From JAOSJT01 sp035362335 (GTDB lineage: Bacteria; Bacteroidota; Ignavibacteria; SZUA-365), in the NCBI GenBank assembly GCA_035362335.1, contig DAOSDL010000019.1, positions 1 through 64,000 of the forward strand: a DNA stretch of 64,000 nt. The letters are read 5' to 3'. Position 1 is the first letter of the stretch, and every line of letters begins with the position of its first letter. Under the pieces are notes generated by a model that was given only the letters and a program-made list of their open reading frames with translations, was not told where the DNA came from and ran no database searches. This document shows positions 9,377-19,646 of the stretch, piece after piece. The translations under genes were made by a program, and so were the position numbers.

Positions 9377-10519
9377 TCAATCGCGGAGCAGCTCACGTGC
9401 AATCACGATATTCTGCACCTCGGACGTGCCCTCGTAGATTTCGGTGATCTTCGCGTCGCGCAAAAAGCGCTCGACGAGATATTCGCGCACATACCCGTAG
9501 CCACCATGAATCTGTATGGCCTCGAGGGCGTTTTCAACTGCAACTCGTGACGCGTACAATTTAGCCATTGCCGCTTCTTTAACAAAACGCTGATGATCAT
9601 CCTTCAGCGCCGCGGCGCGGTAGGTCAGCAAACGGGCGGCATCCAGATCGGTGGCCATTTTGCTGAGTTTGAATTGAATGGCCTGGAACTCCGAAATCAC
9701 CGTGCCGAAGGCCTTGCGCTCCTTGCTGTATTTGAGCGCGGCCTCGAAACTCGCCGCGGCAATGCCCAACGCCTGCGCCGCAATGCCGATGCGTCCACCG
9801 TTGAGCGTGTCCATGGCGAAATTGAAGCCCTTGCCCGGCTCCCACACCACGTTCTCGTCCGGCACGAAGGTCTTGTTGAACAACAACGTGCAGGTATCGG
9901 AACTGCGAATGCCCAGCTTGTCTTCCTTCACACCGTGCTCGAAGCCCGGCGAGCCCTTCTCCACCAGGAAGGTGGTGATGCCGCGATAACCCTTCTCGCG
10001 ATCCGTCTGCGCCATCACGATGAAATAATCGGCGGTGGTGCCGTTGGTGATCCAGTTTTTCGTGCCGGTCAATTCCCAGCCGCCGTCCACTTTCACGGCT
10101 TCGGTTTTCTGCGATGTGGCGTCGCTGCCCGCTTCGGGCTCGCTGAGGGCGAAGGCACCGAGCTTCTGTCCCTGCGCCAGCGGCACAAGGTATTTCTGCT
10201 TGATGTGCTCGCTCGCGTATTTCTGCAAGCCGTAGGTCACCAGCGAATTGTTCACCGACATGATCACGCCCACAGAGGCGTCGACTTTGGAGATTTCCTC
10301 CATGGCCAGCACGTAACTCAGCGTGTCCATACCGGCGCCGCCGTACTCGGGGTCCACCATCATGCCGAGGAAACCGAGTTCGCCAAGCTTTGCGACGATG
10401 TCGTAGGGAAACTCGGCCGACTTGTCGCGCTCCACCGCCGACGGGGCGATTTCCGCCTGCGCAAATTCGCGGGCGGTTTGCTGAATCATTTTCTGGTCTT
10501 CGGTCAATTCAAAATGCAT
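9377..10519 (-). CDS. Acyl-CoA dehydrogenase (short-chain/butyryl type)
   Basis: This is a 380-residue FAD enzyme that oxidises an acyl-CoA to the trans-2-enoyl-CoA, passing electrons to ETF. The three-domain fold is complete: the N-terminal helical domain (FELTEDQKMIQQTAREFA), the flavin signature ALSEPEAGSDA and the mid-domain NWITNG, and the C-terminal helical domain with IHGGYGYVREYLVERFLRD. The catalytic glutamate is E363 in YEGTSEVQ, the position used by short/medium-chain and butyryl-CoA dehydrogenases. The frame extends upstream, but the ATG at 10519 begins the conserved domain and follows GAGAGGTGG. It is the last gene of thiolase - 3-hydroxyacyl-CoA dehydrogenase - acyl-CoA dehydrogenase, lacking only crotonase from a full C4 beta-oxidation set. 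No etfAB in the window. Confidence 0.93.
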   Translation of the reverse strand: MHFELTEDQKMIQQTAREFAQAEIAPSAVERDKSAEFPYDIVAKLGELGFLGMMVDPEYGGAGMDTLSYVLAMEEISKVDASVGVIMSVNNSLVTYGLQKYASEHIKQKYLVPLAQGQKLGAFALSEPEAGSDATSQKTEAVKVDGGWELTGTKNWITNGTTADYFIVMAQTDREKGYRGITTFLVEKGSPGFEHGVKEDKLGIRSSDTCTLLFNKTFVPDENVVWEPGKGFNFAMDTLNGGRIGIAAQALGIAAASFEAALKYSKERKAFGTVISEFQAIQFKLSKMATDLDAARLLTYRAAALKDDHQRFVKEAAMAKLYASRVAVENALEAIQIHGGYGYVREYLVERFLRDAKITEIYEGTSEVQNIVIARELLRD

Positions 10520-10547
10520 CGTATCCACCTCTCTCGTTGATGTCGTT

Positions 10548-11402
10548 TCAGGAAGCACTGTAATCGTAGAAGCCCTTTCCGCTCTTGCGACCGAGGTGGC
10601 CGGCGGCGACCATTTTCTTCAACAACGGGCAGGGACGGTATTTCGGATCACCCAGTCCGTCGTACAGCACGTTCATGATGTCCAGGCATACATCCAGCCC
10701 GATAAAATCCGCCAGCGTGAGCGGTCCCATGGGATGCGCCATGCCCAGCTTCATGACCGTGTCGATATCCTCGGCGCTGGCCACGCCTTCCATCAACGCG
10801 TAAATCGCCTCGTTGATCATCGGCATGAGCACGCGATTGGAAACGAAACCCGGATAATCCTGCACTTCCACCGGCGTCTTGCCGAGCGTCACCGACAGGT
10901 CGCGTATCGTTGCGTACACTTCGTCGGAGGTCTCGTGTCCGCGGATGATTTCCACCAGCTTCATCACGGGAACGGGATTGAAGAAATGCATGCCGATCAC
11001 CTGCGACGCGCGCTTGGTGACGGCGGCGATGGCGGTGATGGAAATCGATGAAGTGTTCGAGGCGAGAATGCACGACGGCTTCGTCCCGGCATCGAAGGTG
11101 CGGAACAGCTGCTTCTTGATGTCGGCGTTTTCCGAGGCGGCTTCCACCACCAGATCGGCATCGGCCAAAGCGGCGGCCAGATCGGTGCCCGCGCTGATAC
11201 GGGCCAGTGTGTCCTGCTTCTGCTCCTCGGTGATGGCTTCCTTTTTCACCTGGCGATCCAGGTTTTTGGCGATCGTGCCGAGCGCGCGATCGAGGTACTC
11301 CTGAGAAACATCGACGAGGCGAACCTGAAAGCCCGCCTGCGCGAACACATGCGCAATGCCATTGCCCATGGTGCCCGCGCCGATTACCGTGATAAGCTCC
11401 AT
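10548..11402 (-). CDS. hbd: 3-hydroxybutyryl-CoA dehydrogenase
   Basis: This is a 284-residue NAD(P)-dependent 3-hydroxyacyl-CoA dehydrogenase that interconverts 3-hydroxybutyryl-CoA and acetoacetyl-CoA. The Rossmann motif GAGTMG is at residues 8-13, the catalytic-histidine region is IGMHFFNPVPVMKLVEII near residue 135, and the C-terminal dimerisation domain has DYPGFVSNRVLMPMINEA. Length matches single-domain bacterial Hbd/PaaH, without a fused crotonase. The ATG at 11402 has AGGAAG upstream; the longer open frame before it is not conserved-looking. It lies 28 bp before the acyl-CoA dehydrogenase and 74 bp after the thiolase, a three-gene operon. Confidence 0.95.
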   Translation of the reverse strand: MELITVIGAGTMGNGIAHVFAQAGFQVRLVDVSQEYLDRALGTIAKNLDRQVKKEAITEEQKQDTLARISAGTDLAAALADADLVVEAASENADIKKQLFRTFDAGTKPSCILASNTSSISITAIAAVTKRASQVIGMHFFNPVPVMKLVEIIRGHETSDEVYATIRDLSVTLGKTPVEVQDYPGFVSNRVLMPMINEAIYALMEGVASAEDIDTVMKLGMAHPMGPLTLADFIGLDVCLDIMNVLYDGLGDPKYRPCPLLKKMVAAGHLGRKSGKGFYDYSAS

Positions 11403-11476
11403 ATTGCTTCCTATGGATTGGTGAACATGTACGTGATTGTTCTTCTTTGCGTGGAACGCGGTCCGCGCTTGCCTGC

Positions 11477-12655
11477 TCAGCCGCGCTCGACCACCAGCGC
11501 GCTGGCCTCGCCGCCGCCGATGCACAGCGACGCCACGCCGCGGCGCTTGTCGAAACGGCGCAATGCGTACAGCAGCGTCACCAGCACGCGCGTGCCCGAT
11601 GCACCGATGGGGTGCCCCATGGCAACAGCGCCACCGTGCACATTGACCTTGGCCGGATCGAGCTGCAAGATCTCGTTGTTGGCTATCGACACCACCGAGA
11701 ACGCTTCGTTGATTTCGTAGAGGTCGATGTCCGTTGCCGCGAGACCGGCCTTGCCCAGCGCCTTGCTGATCGCGTCGGCGGGAGCGGTGGTGAACCACTC
11801 CGGCGCCTTGGCAGCGGAGGCCTGCGCCACGATGCGCGCCATCGGCACGAGGCCTAGTTCGGCGGCCTTCGCAGCCGACATCAGCACCACGGCGGCCGCG
11901 CCGTCGTTGAGCGACGAGGCGTTGGCCGCGGTGACGGTGCCATCCTTCAGAAATGCCGGCTTGAGCTGCGGCACTTTGTCGAAATTCACTTTGCGGATAT
12001 CCTCGTCCTCTGTCACGTGCACGGGATCGCCCTTTTTCTGCGGAATTTCCACCGGCACGATTTCATCGGTGAATATCCCCTGCTCCAATGCGGCGATGGC
12101 GCGGCGATAACTCTCGATGGCGTAGGCATCCTGCCGCTCGCGGCTGATGTTGCACTCGCTGGCGCACAACTCAGCGGCGTTGCCCATGTGGTAGTTGTTG
12201 TACACATCCCACAGACCGTCTTTGATCATGGAATCCAGCAGCGTGCTGTGGCCAAAGCCGTAACCGTTGCGGGCCTTGTCGAGCAGGTACGGCGTATTGG
12301 ACATGCTCTCCTGACCACCCGCCACCACAATGTCGGCATCGCCCACGGCAATGGCCTGAGCGGCGAGCATCACGGACTTGAGTCCCGAACCGCACACCTT
12401 GTTGATGGTCATGCACGGCACGCTCTGGGGAATGCCGGCGAACAGCGCGGCCTGGCGGGCGGGCGCCTGCCCGACACCGGAAGTGAGCACATTGCCCATG
12501 ATGACTTCGGAAACGTCCTCGGGACGCACACCCGCGCGCTGCAACGCCTCGCGGATGGCGATGGCGCCGAGCTGCGGCGCGGTCAACGATTTGAGGGAAC
12601 CTTGAAAAGCGCCGATGGGAGTACGGGCGCCGCTGACAATAACGACGTCATTCAT
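11477..12655 (-). CDS. Acetyl-CoA acetyltransferase (thiolase)
   Basis: This is a 392-residue thiolase that condenses two acetyl-CoA to acetoacetyl-CoA or cleaves 3-ketoacyl-CoA. The catalytic residues are all present: the acylated cysteine C88 in VCGSGLKSV, H348 in MGHPIGASG and C378 in CIGGGEASA. The N-terminal signature VIVSGARTPIGAFQG starts at residue 4. The ATG at 12655 is taken because the 26 codons before it do not belong to the thiolase fold. It heads the thiolase - hbd - acyl-CoA dehydrogenase operon. A strong hairpin (12711-12740) separates it from rho upstream, so it probably has its own promoter in the 97-bp gap, though no convincing box was found there. Confidence 0.95.
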   Translation of the reverse strand: MNDVVIVSGARTPIGAFQGSLKSLTAPQLGAIAIREALQRAGVRPEDVSEVIMGNVLTSGVGQAPARQAALFAGIPQSVPCMTINKVCGSGLKSVMLAAQAIAVGDADIVVAGGQESMSNTPYLLDKARNGYGFGHSTLLDSMIKDGLWDVYNNYHMGNAAELCASECNISRERQDAYAIESYRRAIAALEQGIFTDEIVPVEIPQKKGDPVHVTEDEDIRKVNFDKVPQLKPAFLKDGTVTAANASSLNDGAAAVVLMSAAKAAELGLVPMARIVAQASAAKAPEWFTTAPADAISKALGKAGLAATDIDLYEINEAFSVVSIANNEILQLDPAKVNVHGGAVAMGHPIGASGTRVLVTLLYALRRFDKRRGVASLCIGGGEASALVVERG

Positions 12656-12710
12656 GTGATTTATCCGTTTACACTGTGAGTGGAAAAGGTCGACTACGCT
12701 CGAAACACGG

Positions 12711-12740
12711 CGGAAGCGTGGTGCCAGCACCACGCTTCCG
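12711..12740 (-). terminator. Long hairpin after rho, without a T tract
   Basis: A perfect 14-bp inverted repeat (cggaagcgtggtgc and its complement, two bases between) lies 13 bp past the rho stop. No run of T follows on either strand, so termination here may depend on Rho or serve as an RNA-stabilising 3' end. Confidence 0.55.
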
Positions 12741-12752
12741 ATTGCAACAGCA

Positions 12753-14000
<1,248 letters not shown>

Positions 14001-14006
14001 GGTCAT

Positions 14007-14334
14007 GATGGGTACCCTGTGTACGTCGATAAACGTTGTGTTGCTTGCTGTATTGGAGTATCGGGGATGGACCTGCGCGGTTTCGCGCGAGTGCCCGGCG
14101 AGTGCAGAAGATGTATTCGGTGACGTTGTGGCCGCATTGCGGATGTGCCCCGCGGCGGCGGATGCTTGCTGGATCGGCTCGTCGTGTCTCAACACAAGCA
14201 CACGCCCGACGAGGCGTGATGGACTCGAACCAAGGATTTCTGTGAGTGATCAGGTGTCTTGGTACGTGGCAGGATGAGACTCCTTTTCAAATATCCGTCC
14301 ATCCGATGTAATTGTCAAGTGTGAAATGCGAGTA
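14007..14334. other. Gene-free stretch: rho leader and folC 3' flank
   Basis: This stretch is read as the leader of rho on the minus strand and the 3' flank of folC. On the minus strand it contains C-rich, G-poor parts (for example around 14070-14110) that could act as a Rho entry site. A GGTTCGAGTCC motif at 14230-14220 resembles a tRNA T loop, but no cloverleaf forms. No promoter box or open frame was convincing. Confidence 0.5.
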
Positions 14335-15636
14335 TCACACAGATTCGGCGTCTCGCAGAAATTCTCCCACCACATAATGCGAACCGAACACGAGCACGCT
14401 GTCCGTCCCCGCCCGGCCCATGGTATCGCGTACCCCCTCCACCACCGACGGGACGGTGTGTGCATCGATGCCCACCGCCATGGCGGCACGCAACAAGTCG
14501 TCCACAGCGTAGGCCTCATGCGCACGCGCCTGCACCAAGGTCACGCTCGCGAATCCCTGCGCAGCGATCTCACGCAGCATGGTGCTTACATCCTTCGTGC
14601 GCTGCACGCCGAACATGACATGCGTACGCTCGGGCCGCCGCAGGCGACGCCAGGTTTCGAACAACACGGCCAGGCCCTGCACGTTGTGCCCCACGTCGAT
14701 GAACAGCTCGGGATGTTCACGCAAGCGCTGCAAGCGACCCATCAGTCCTGTAAAATGCCGCACATCACGAAGACCCGCGCGCATGGCCGCCTCGTCCACT
14801 TTCTCCCATCCCTGCGCGCGCAAACAGAGGAGTGTGTCCGCGGCCAACGCCGCATTGCCCAGTTGATGCCGTCCCGGCAGTCCGATGCGCACGGCTTCGT
14901 CGAAGGCGGGCAGGCGGCACAGGCTTCCCGTGGCATCCACCTCAATCGTATGCAGTGCTCCGCTGTTCACTGCTGTCAGGCGTGTGGCCTCGGCTGCGGC
15001 GCGCCAGCGCAACACCCGCATGGCCTGCTCGTCCTGCGCCGCGCTGAGCACCGGTCGTCCCGATTTGATGATGCCTGCCTTCTCCCAGGCGATGCTGGCG
15101 AGCGTGGGACCGAGGAATTCGGTATGATCCAGCGACAGCGGGGTAATGACACTGCACGCGGGGCGCACGATGTTGGTGGCATCCAGGCGACCCCCCAGTC
15201 CGGTTTCCACCACGGCGATGTCCACACCCTGCTCGGCGAAGTGACGGAAAGCCATCAGCGTTGTTGCTTCGAAAAAGGTGGCATTCCGCGCTTCGACCTC
15301 GGGGCGCAACGCGGCGGCCATGCGCAGCACGTCATCCTGCCCTATCATCACGCCATTGACGCGGATGCGCTCCCGAAAATCCACCAGATGCGGCGATGTG
15401 TACAAGCCCACGCGATAGCCGGCGGCCTGCAAGCCCGCCGCAATAAATGAAGATGTAGAGCCCTTGCCATTGGTGCCGGCCACATGCACCACCTCGTACG
15501 CCCGCTGCGGATTGCCCCATCCAGCGGCCATCGCGCGCATGCGCTCCAGCCCGAGCTTGATGCCCACGAATTGCAAGCCAAACAGCCAGTCGATGGTGTC
15601 GCGGTAATGCTCGGCAGGACCGTTGATCGTTGTCAT
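14335..15636 (-). CDS. folC: Folylpolyglutamate synthase / dihydrofolate synthase
   Basis: This is a 433-residue Mur-ligase-family enzyme that adds glutamate to dihydropteroate and/or folates. The ATP-binding P-loop AGTNGKGSTSSF is near residue 53, followed by YTSPHLVDFRERIRVNG, the metal/substrate region VETGLGGRLDATNI, the Mur-ligase centre ITPLSLDHTEFLG, and the C-terminal domain with HNVQGLAVL replacing the common HNP. A GTG at 15651 overlaps the ribosome site; the ATG at 15636 has GGAAG eight bases upstream and is preferred. It stands alone between rho and a secreted protein. Confidence 0.95.
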   Translation of the reverse strand: MTTINGPAEHYRDTIDWLFGLQFVGIKLGLERMRAMAAGWGNPQRAYEVVHVAGTNGKGSTSSFIAAGLQAAGYRVGLYTSPHLVDFRERIRVNGVMIGQDDVLRMAAALRPEVEARNATFFEATTLMAFRHFAEQGVDIAVVETGLGGRLDATNIVRPACSVITPLSLDHTEFLGPTLASIAWEKAGIIKSGRPVLSAAQDEQAMRVLRWRAAAEATRLTAVNSGALHTIEVDATGSLCRLPAFDEAVRIGLPGRHQLGNAALAADTLLCLRAQGWEKVDEAAMRAGLRDVRHFTGLMGRLQRLREHPELFIDVGHNVQGLAVLFETWRRLRRPERTHVMFGVQRTKDVSTMLREIAAQGFASVTLVQARAHEAYAVDDLLRAAMAVGIDAHTVPSVVEGVRDTMGRAGTDSVLVFGSHYVVGEFLRDAESV

Positions 15637-15670
15637 TGCGACTACTTCCACTCCTCACGCCCGATAGCAT

Positions 15671-15707
15671 GCACGGATGGCACCGTCATAGCGGCCTCCA
15701 TCCGTGC
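15671..15707 (-). terminator. Hairpin after the 222-aa secreted protein
   Basis: A 10-bp perfect stem (gcacggatgg / ccatccgtgc) with a 17-base loop, extended by AGCA/TGCT, lies 38 bp past the stop at 15745. No T run follows. It could equally be an upstream element of folC. Confidence 0.45.
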
Positions 15708-15744
15708 TGCTCATTCGAGGGGTTGGCTTCCACATGCCGTGCGA

Positions 15745-16413
15745 TCACGGCTTGATTGTCCAGGTCACGGTTTGCTCGGGTTGGAGATTGAACAACTCCG
15801 AGGCGTTGTTGCCGAAAGCGTCGGTGGCGCGCACCAGCGTGGTGCCATTGCCCGTGGAATACGTCTGCGCCTCACCGGCGAAGAGAAAACCCTTGTAGGC
15901 ACCGTCCACGTAGATATCGAGCGCGCGGTCGCATTCGTTGGCCACACGCACGAAGCCGAGGAAATTGCCGTCGCCCCGCTTCTCGGCGAACAGGGCCATG
16001 GAATCCGTCAGGCGCTGCACAATGGCCTGCGTCCCGGGAATACGCCGCGCCGCCGCGCCGATAACATTGGCCGCGTCGCGATTCTGCTGTTCCTCGGCAA
16101 TGCGCACCGCTTCCTCCAGTATGCTCAGAGAGGTAATGCTCGCGGCCTTGCTCGCGCTGATTTCCTCCGCAAAACTCAACAGCACGGCCTGCGCGGCCAG
16201 ACCCGAAGCGTCGGCACTGCGACGCATATCGTCCACGCGCGCTCCGAAACCCCGCAACATGTCGTTTTGCAATCCGAGTTCGGCGCCCACGTTCACGTAT
16301 TCCAACATGGGGAAGCTGGGCTTCTGCAAGGTGGAGGTGCGACCGTCCTGCGCGGAAAGCACCGAGGTCGCGAGCAGCAGCAACAGCAGTGACAATGGTA
16401 CACGTACGTTCAT
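15745..16413 (-). CDS. Secreted protein of unknown function, 222 aa
   Basis: This is a secreted 222-residue protein. A signal peptide (VPLSLLLLLLATSVLSAQ) is followed by a mostly helical middle (about 40-160, rich in Ala/Glu, e.g. EEISASKAASITSLSILEEAVRIAEEQQN) and a C-terminal beta-rich part (ALDIYVDGAYKGFLFAGEAQTYSTGNGTTLVRATDAFGN) that looks like a small periplasmic sandwich domain. The frame opens 18 codons earlier, but the ATG at 16413 begins the signal peptide and has GGAGG. No family was recognised. Upstream is the amidase operon, 129 bp away on the same strand. Confidence 0.75.
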   Translation of the reverse strand: MNVRVPLSLLLLLLATSVLSAQDGRTSTLQKPSFPMLEYVNVGAELGLQNDMLRGFGARVDDMRRSADASGLAAQAVLLSFAEEISASKAASITSLSILEEAVRIAEEQQNRDAANVIGAAARRIPGTQAIVQRLTDSMALFAEKRGDGNFLGFVRVANECDRALDIYVDGAYKGFLFAGEAQTYSTGNGTTLVRATDAFGNNASELFNLQPEQTVTWTIKP

Positions 16414-16542
16414 GACAGCCTCCGAAAAATCACCGGAAAATGATCGTTGTGAAAAAGACAATTCCACGTGCTACGCGTCACGCCGCGCACGGGTTCCCTA
16501 CCGTAGCGCGATGGCAGCGTTCCGGGCGACGGACCTTCGATG

Positions 16543-18420
16543 TTACTCCTGCAAGCTCTTTTCGTACTCTTCGGCGTAGCTGCGTATCGCCTCGAAAAAG
16601 CGCTCGGCCATGTGCTGCTGCCCTTCCTGCGTGGCGAGATACTGTTCCTCGCGGGCATTCGAAAGAAAACCCATCTCGATCAGCACGCTGGGCATGGACG
16701 CTCCCACCAGCACGTAGAAGCCCGCTTGCTTCACACCTTTGCTGCTCATCTGCTTGCCGCGTTTCACTTCCTCGTGCAGCATTTCGGCGAAGCGCTCGCT
16801 GTATTTCACATAGGCGCTTTGCGCCATGTTGACGAGAATGAAGTTCTCGTCGGTGAGTTTCGCATAGCGCGTTTCGTAGTCCTTTTCCAGCTTGATCACG
16901 GAGTTTTCAAATTCCGCCACGCGCAGAGCTTCGGCGGTGCGACCGGGACGGAGGATGTATACCTCGAAGCCACGGGCGTTGGAGGGCTTTTTCTCGGTGG
17001 AATTGCAATGCAGCGACACGAAGAGCTTGCCGCCCGCATTGTTCGCCATCTGTCCGCGCTTGTCGAGGGGCACGAAGGTGTCGTCCTTGCGCGTGTACTC
17101 CACCCGCACGCCGGGCATGCGATCGGAAATCATTTTCCCGAGCTTCAGCGCCACGCCCAGCACGATGTTTTTTTCCTTGATGCCGGTCACGCCGATGGCG
17201 CCGGGATCCTTGCCGCCGTGTCCGGGATCAAGCACGATGCAATCGAGTTTCCATTTCGTCCGATCACGGGAGCGGCCGCCGCCCTGCTCGTCGGCCACGA
17301 CATTCCGCACGTCGACTTTTTTGAACAGCGACACCAGCAAGTCGTTGCTGCGCACATCGCGCGAAATTTTATTCTCGGTGAATTCACCATCGAGTGAAAA
17401 AATGAGCCGGGTATTGTCGCCCAGCAACTCCGCATTCACCGCGGTCACGCTTTCACCGTCGATCGGGGTTTGGCGGATTTCATTCTCGTCCACACTGGCG
17501 CCGTTCACAGATACGACGAGCGTGTTGCCCGCCACGAGTTCGCTCGCGAAATGCTTCGGCTGTTTGCGCATGTGAATACGGATGAGTACGCCGTTTTTCC
17601 TGCTGTCCACCGTGAGCTTGCTGATGTCGAAAGTCGATGCCGCTTCGGCCTTGATGGCGCGTGGCGCGAGTTCGGCCGAGGGCGGGGTGGCGTCGGTACG
17701 TTCCTCGGTGGCCGGACGCGCGCTTGCCGCCCGTTCGCCGCGCGTGGCGTCGTTCTTCGCGGCGCTGTCGGTCGTGGTCGAGGGCGCATTCGCTTTCCCC
17801 GGGGGCGTGCCTTTCTCGGTCGTGCTGGGTTTCGCTGCGTCCGTCGCGGGCAGCGCACCCACCACGCGCGCGGTCACGCCGCCCTTGCCGCCGATGGTGA
17901 GGGTCAACGACGCGAGATCCAATTCCATGTGCTGCTGCATACTGCGGCTCAACAGCGGAAGCAAGCCGGCAATGGGTCCGTACCAGGCCACATCGGTTTT
18001 CATCACATCGTACGGAAGCTGCAACACTTCGCGAATGGTGTTGTCCTTTTGCGCCACCACCACCACGAAGGGATTGTCGGCGGTGAACTTCGCGCGGGAT
18101 TCACCGATACGGAGTTCGTACTTCTTGTATTCCTCGCTCTGAAACGCTGGCCACGACAGCTTTTTCCCGAATTCGGTGAGCGAGGCGTAGAGAATGCGGT
18201 TGTGCTGGAAGGCGGGAACGGTGAATTTTTTCGCGCCGTGAATCACTGTCAGCGACGACACCTCGGCCCGCACGGAGGCGATGAATGCGGGGACGAGCAA
18301 CAACGCGAGCCAGAGTGTGTAACGGGAAACGGTAGTGACAGCCGCGCGCTGCGTGGTGGTCGGCGTACTCCGATCGATGCGCCGGAAGCGGCGGCCGTTG
18401 CGAATGCTGCGAAAATTCAT
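16543..18420 (-). CDS. N-acetylmuramoyl-L-alanine amidase (Amidase_3, AmiC-like)
   Basis: This is a 625-residue zinc amidase that cleaves the bond between N-acetylmuramic acid and the peptide stem, typically during daughter-cell separation. The N-terminal half (about 50-230) is a copper-amine-oxidase/AMIN-like beta domain, then a low-complexity Ala/Thr/Glu linker (about 210-270) and a second AMIN-like domain (270-370). The Amidase_3 domain (about 390-620) carries zinc-binding H near 401 in LDPGHGGKDPGAIG, the acidic ligand in VEYTRKDD, H near 468 in SLHCNS and the catalytic E near 580 in VLIEMGFLSN. The first 40 residues are basic and include a hydrophobic stretch, so it is exported or anchored. 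Its ATG overlaps the stop of the upstream phosphatase (ATGA), implying translational coupling. The degenerate EnvC-like protein at 54176 is a plausible activator. Confidence 0.93.
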   Translation of the reverse strand: MNFRSIRNGRRFRRIDRSTPTTTQRAAVTTVSRYTLWLALLLVPAFIASVRAEVSSLTVIHGAKKFTVPAFQHNRILYASLTEFGKKLSWPAFQSEEYKKYELRIGESRAKFTADNPFVVVVAQKDNTIREVLQLPYDVMKTDVAWYGPIAGLLPLLSRSMQQHMELDLASLTLTIGGKGGVTARVVGALPATDAAKPSTTEKGTPPGKANAPSTTTDSAAKNDATRGERAASARPATEERTDATPPSAELAPRAIKAEAASTFDISKLTVDSRKNGVLIRIHMRKQPKHFASELVAGNTLVVSVNGASVDENEIRQTPIDGESVTAVNAELLGDNTRLIFSLDGEFTENKISRDVRSNDLLVSLFKKVDVRNVVADEQGGGRSRDRTKWKLDCIVLDPGHGGKDPGAIGVTGIKEKNIVLGVALKLGKMISDRMPGVRVEYTRKDDTFVPLDKRGQMANNAGGKLFVSLHCNSTEKKPSNARGFEVYILRPGRTAEALRVAEFENSVIKLEKDYETRYAKLTDENFILVNMAQSAYVKYSERFAEMLHEEVKRGKQMSSKGVKQAGFYVLVGASMPSVLIEMGFLSNAREEQYLATQEGQQHMAERFFEAIRSYAEEYEKSLQE

Positions 18421-19646
18421 CGGGTTCTCTTGATAATCACGAGTGTCTTGTCGTCGGAATAAGCGCCGTGCGCGCTGAAGGTTTGCACGTCCTGGAGAAT
18501 GGCGAGGCAGATGTCCTTCGCCGATTCCTTCGCATGCGCGCGTATCACCTCCATCACGCGGTGCTCCTCGTACTCATCCTCGCCGTTGTTGGCTTCGGTG
18601 ATGCCATCGGAATAGAGCACAAGCACGTCGTCGGGCATGATGTTGGTGTTGGTCACGGAGAAATGCGAATCGGGGAAGAGCCCGATCACCGGGCCGGTGA
18701 CCTTCAATTCGGTGCAGGAATCACTGGCGGCATGGTAGTGAATGGGTTTCGGGTGGCCAGCGTTCGAGTACAGCATCAGGCCGTCGGGGCCATCGAACAG
18801 TTCGCAGTAACACAGCGTGAGGAAGCGCTCGGTGGGAAAAATTTTCCGGTTGATGGTGTTGATGCGGCGCAGCATGGAGGAAATCTTGCTCTCCGCTTCC
18901 ACGCTCATCATCAGCGCGCCGGAGACGAACAGCGCCTGTACGGCGGCGGCAAATCCCTTGCTGGCAGCGTCGCCGATGCTGACCGCGAGGCGTTCGTGGT
19001 CGCCGGGAATTTCGTAGTAGTTGAAAAAATCGCCGCCCACGGTCAGCTCGGGCAGGCTGACACCGTAGAGGTCGTAGCGGCCGAAGCTGTAGCGATGCTG
19101 CGGGAGAATGCGCTTCTGCAAGTCGCGCGCCATTTCCATTTCCGTGAGCAGCGTCATGCGCTCCTGCTCGCTTCTTCGGCTGGCAAGCAATTGCGTGACG
19201 GCCTGGCCGGCGATGCCGAGCATGTAGCGGAGTTCGTTATCCACTTCCGTGGTGTTGAACGCCATGAGGTACTCGTAGTACCACAGCTTGCCGATTTCCA
19301 CCCGATTGCCGATGCCGGTGGCCGAGTAGCGGATGATGCCCTTGCGGCGCAGCGCTTTGTTGGTTTCGTCGGCGAGCACCGTGCGCTTACGCGCGACCTG
19401 CTCGAACACGGGGTAGCCCTTGAGGCTGATCGAGAAGCCGATGCCCACGGACTCGATGTTTCCATGCTCGTGTATCAGCTCGTAGCGCTTTTCCTGTGCA
19501 TGCAGCTTCCAGATGCGGCCGCCGTTGATGCTGATGCGCTCGTTCTGCACGATTTCATCGAGAATCGCCGCGAGCATGGCATCCTCGCTCGCGAATTGCT
19601 GCGTGCCGATGCGTTCGATCAGCTTGTACAAGGTTCGTTGCGTCAT
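18417..19646 (-). CDS. SpoIIE-type PP2C serine phosphatase with GAF-like sensor
   Basis: This is a 409-residue cytosolic protein phosphatase. Residues 1-165 form a GAF-like input domain, joined by a helical linker (RSEQERMTLLTEMEMARDLQKRILPQ, the usual RsbU/SpoIIE connector) to a PP2C SpoIIE domain at about 185-405. Metal-binding aspartates are in VGGDFFNYYEI, SIGDAASKG and the C-terminal YSDDKTLVII. Such enzymes commonly dephosphorylate an anti-sigma-factor antagonist or another regulator. No anti-sigma partner is adjacent. Its start overlaps the stop of the MFS gene and its stop overlaps the amidase start, both as ATGA, so all three should be translated together. What it dephosphorylates is unknown; a link to envelope or wall stress is an inference from the neighbours. 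Confidence 0.9.
   Translation of the reverse strand: MTQRTLYKLIERIGTQQFASEDAMLAAILDEIVQNERISINGGRIWKLHAQEKRYELIHEHGNIESVGIGFSISLKGYPVFEQVARKRTVLADETNKALRRKGIIRYSATGIGNRVEIGKLWYYEYLMAFNTTEVDNELRYMLGIAGQAVTQLLASRRSEQERMTLLTEMEMARDLQKRILPQHRYSFGRYDLYGVSLPELTVGGDFFNYYEIPGDHERLAVSIGDAASKGFAAAVQALFVSGALMMSVEAESKISSMLRRINTINRKIFPTERFLTLCYCELFDGPDGLMLYSNAGHPKPIHYHAASDSCTELKVTGPVIGLFPDSHFSVTNTNIMPDDVLVLYSDGITEANNGEDEYEEHRVMEVIRAHAKESAKDICLAILQDVQTFSAHGAYSDDKTLVIIKRTR

Noticed and set aside
14210..14285. tRNA-like GGTTCGAGTCC on the minus strand
   Set aside because: The T-loop word is present, but the T stem mispairs, no 5' acceptor strand complements the 3' side (acgcctc), and no D or anticodon arm forms.
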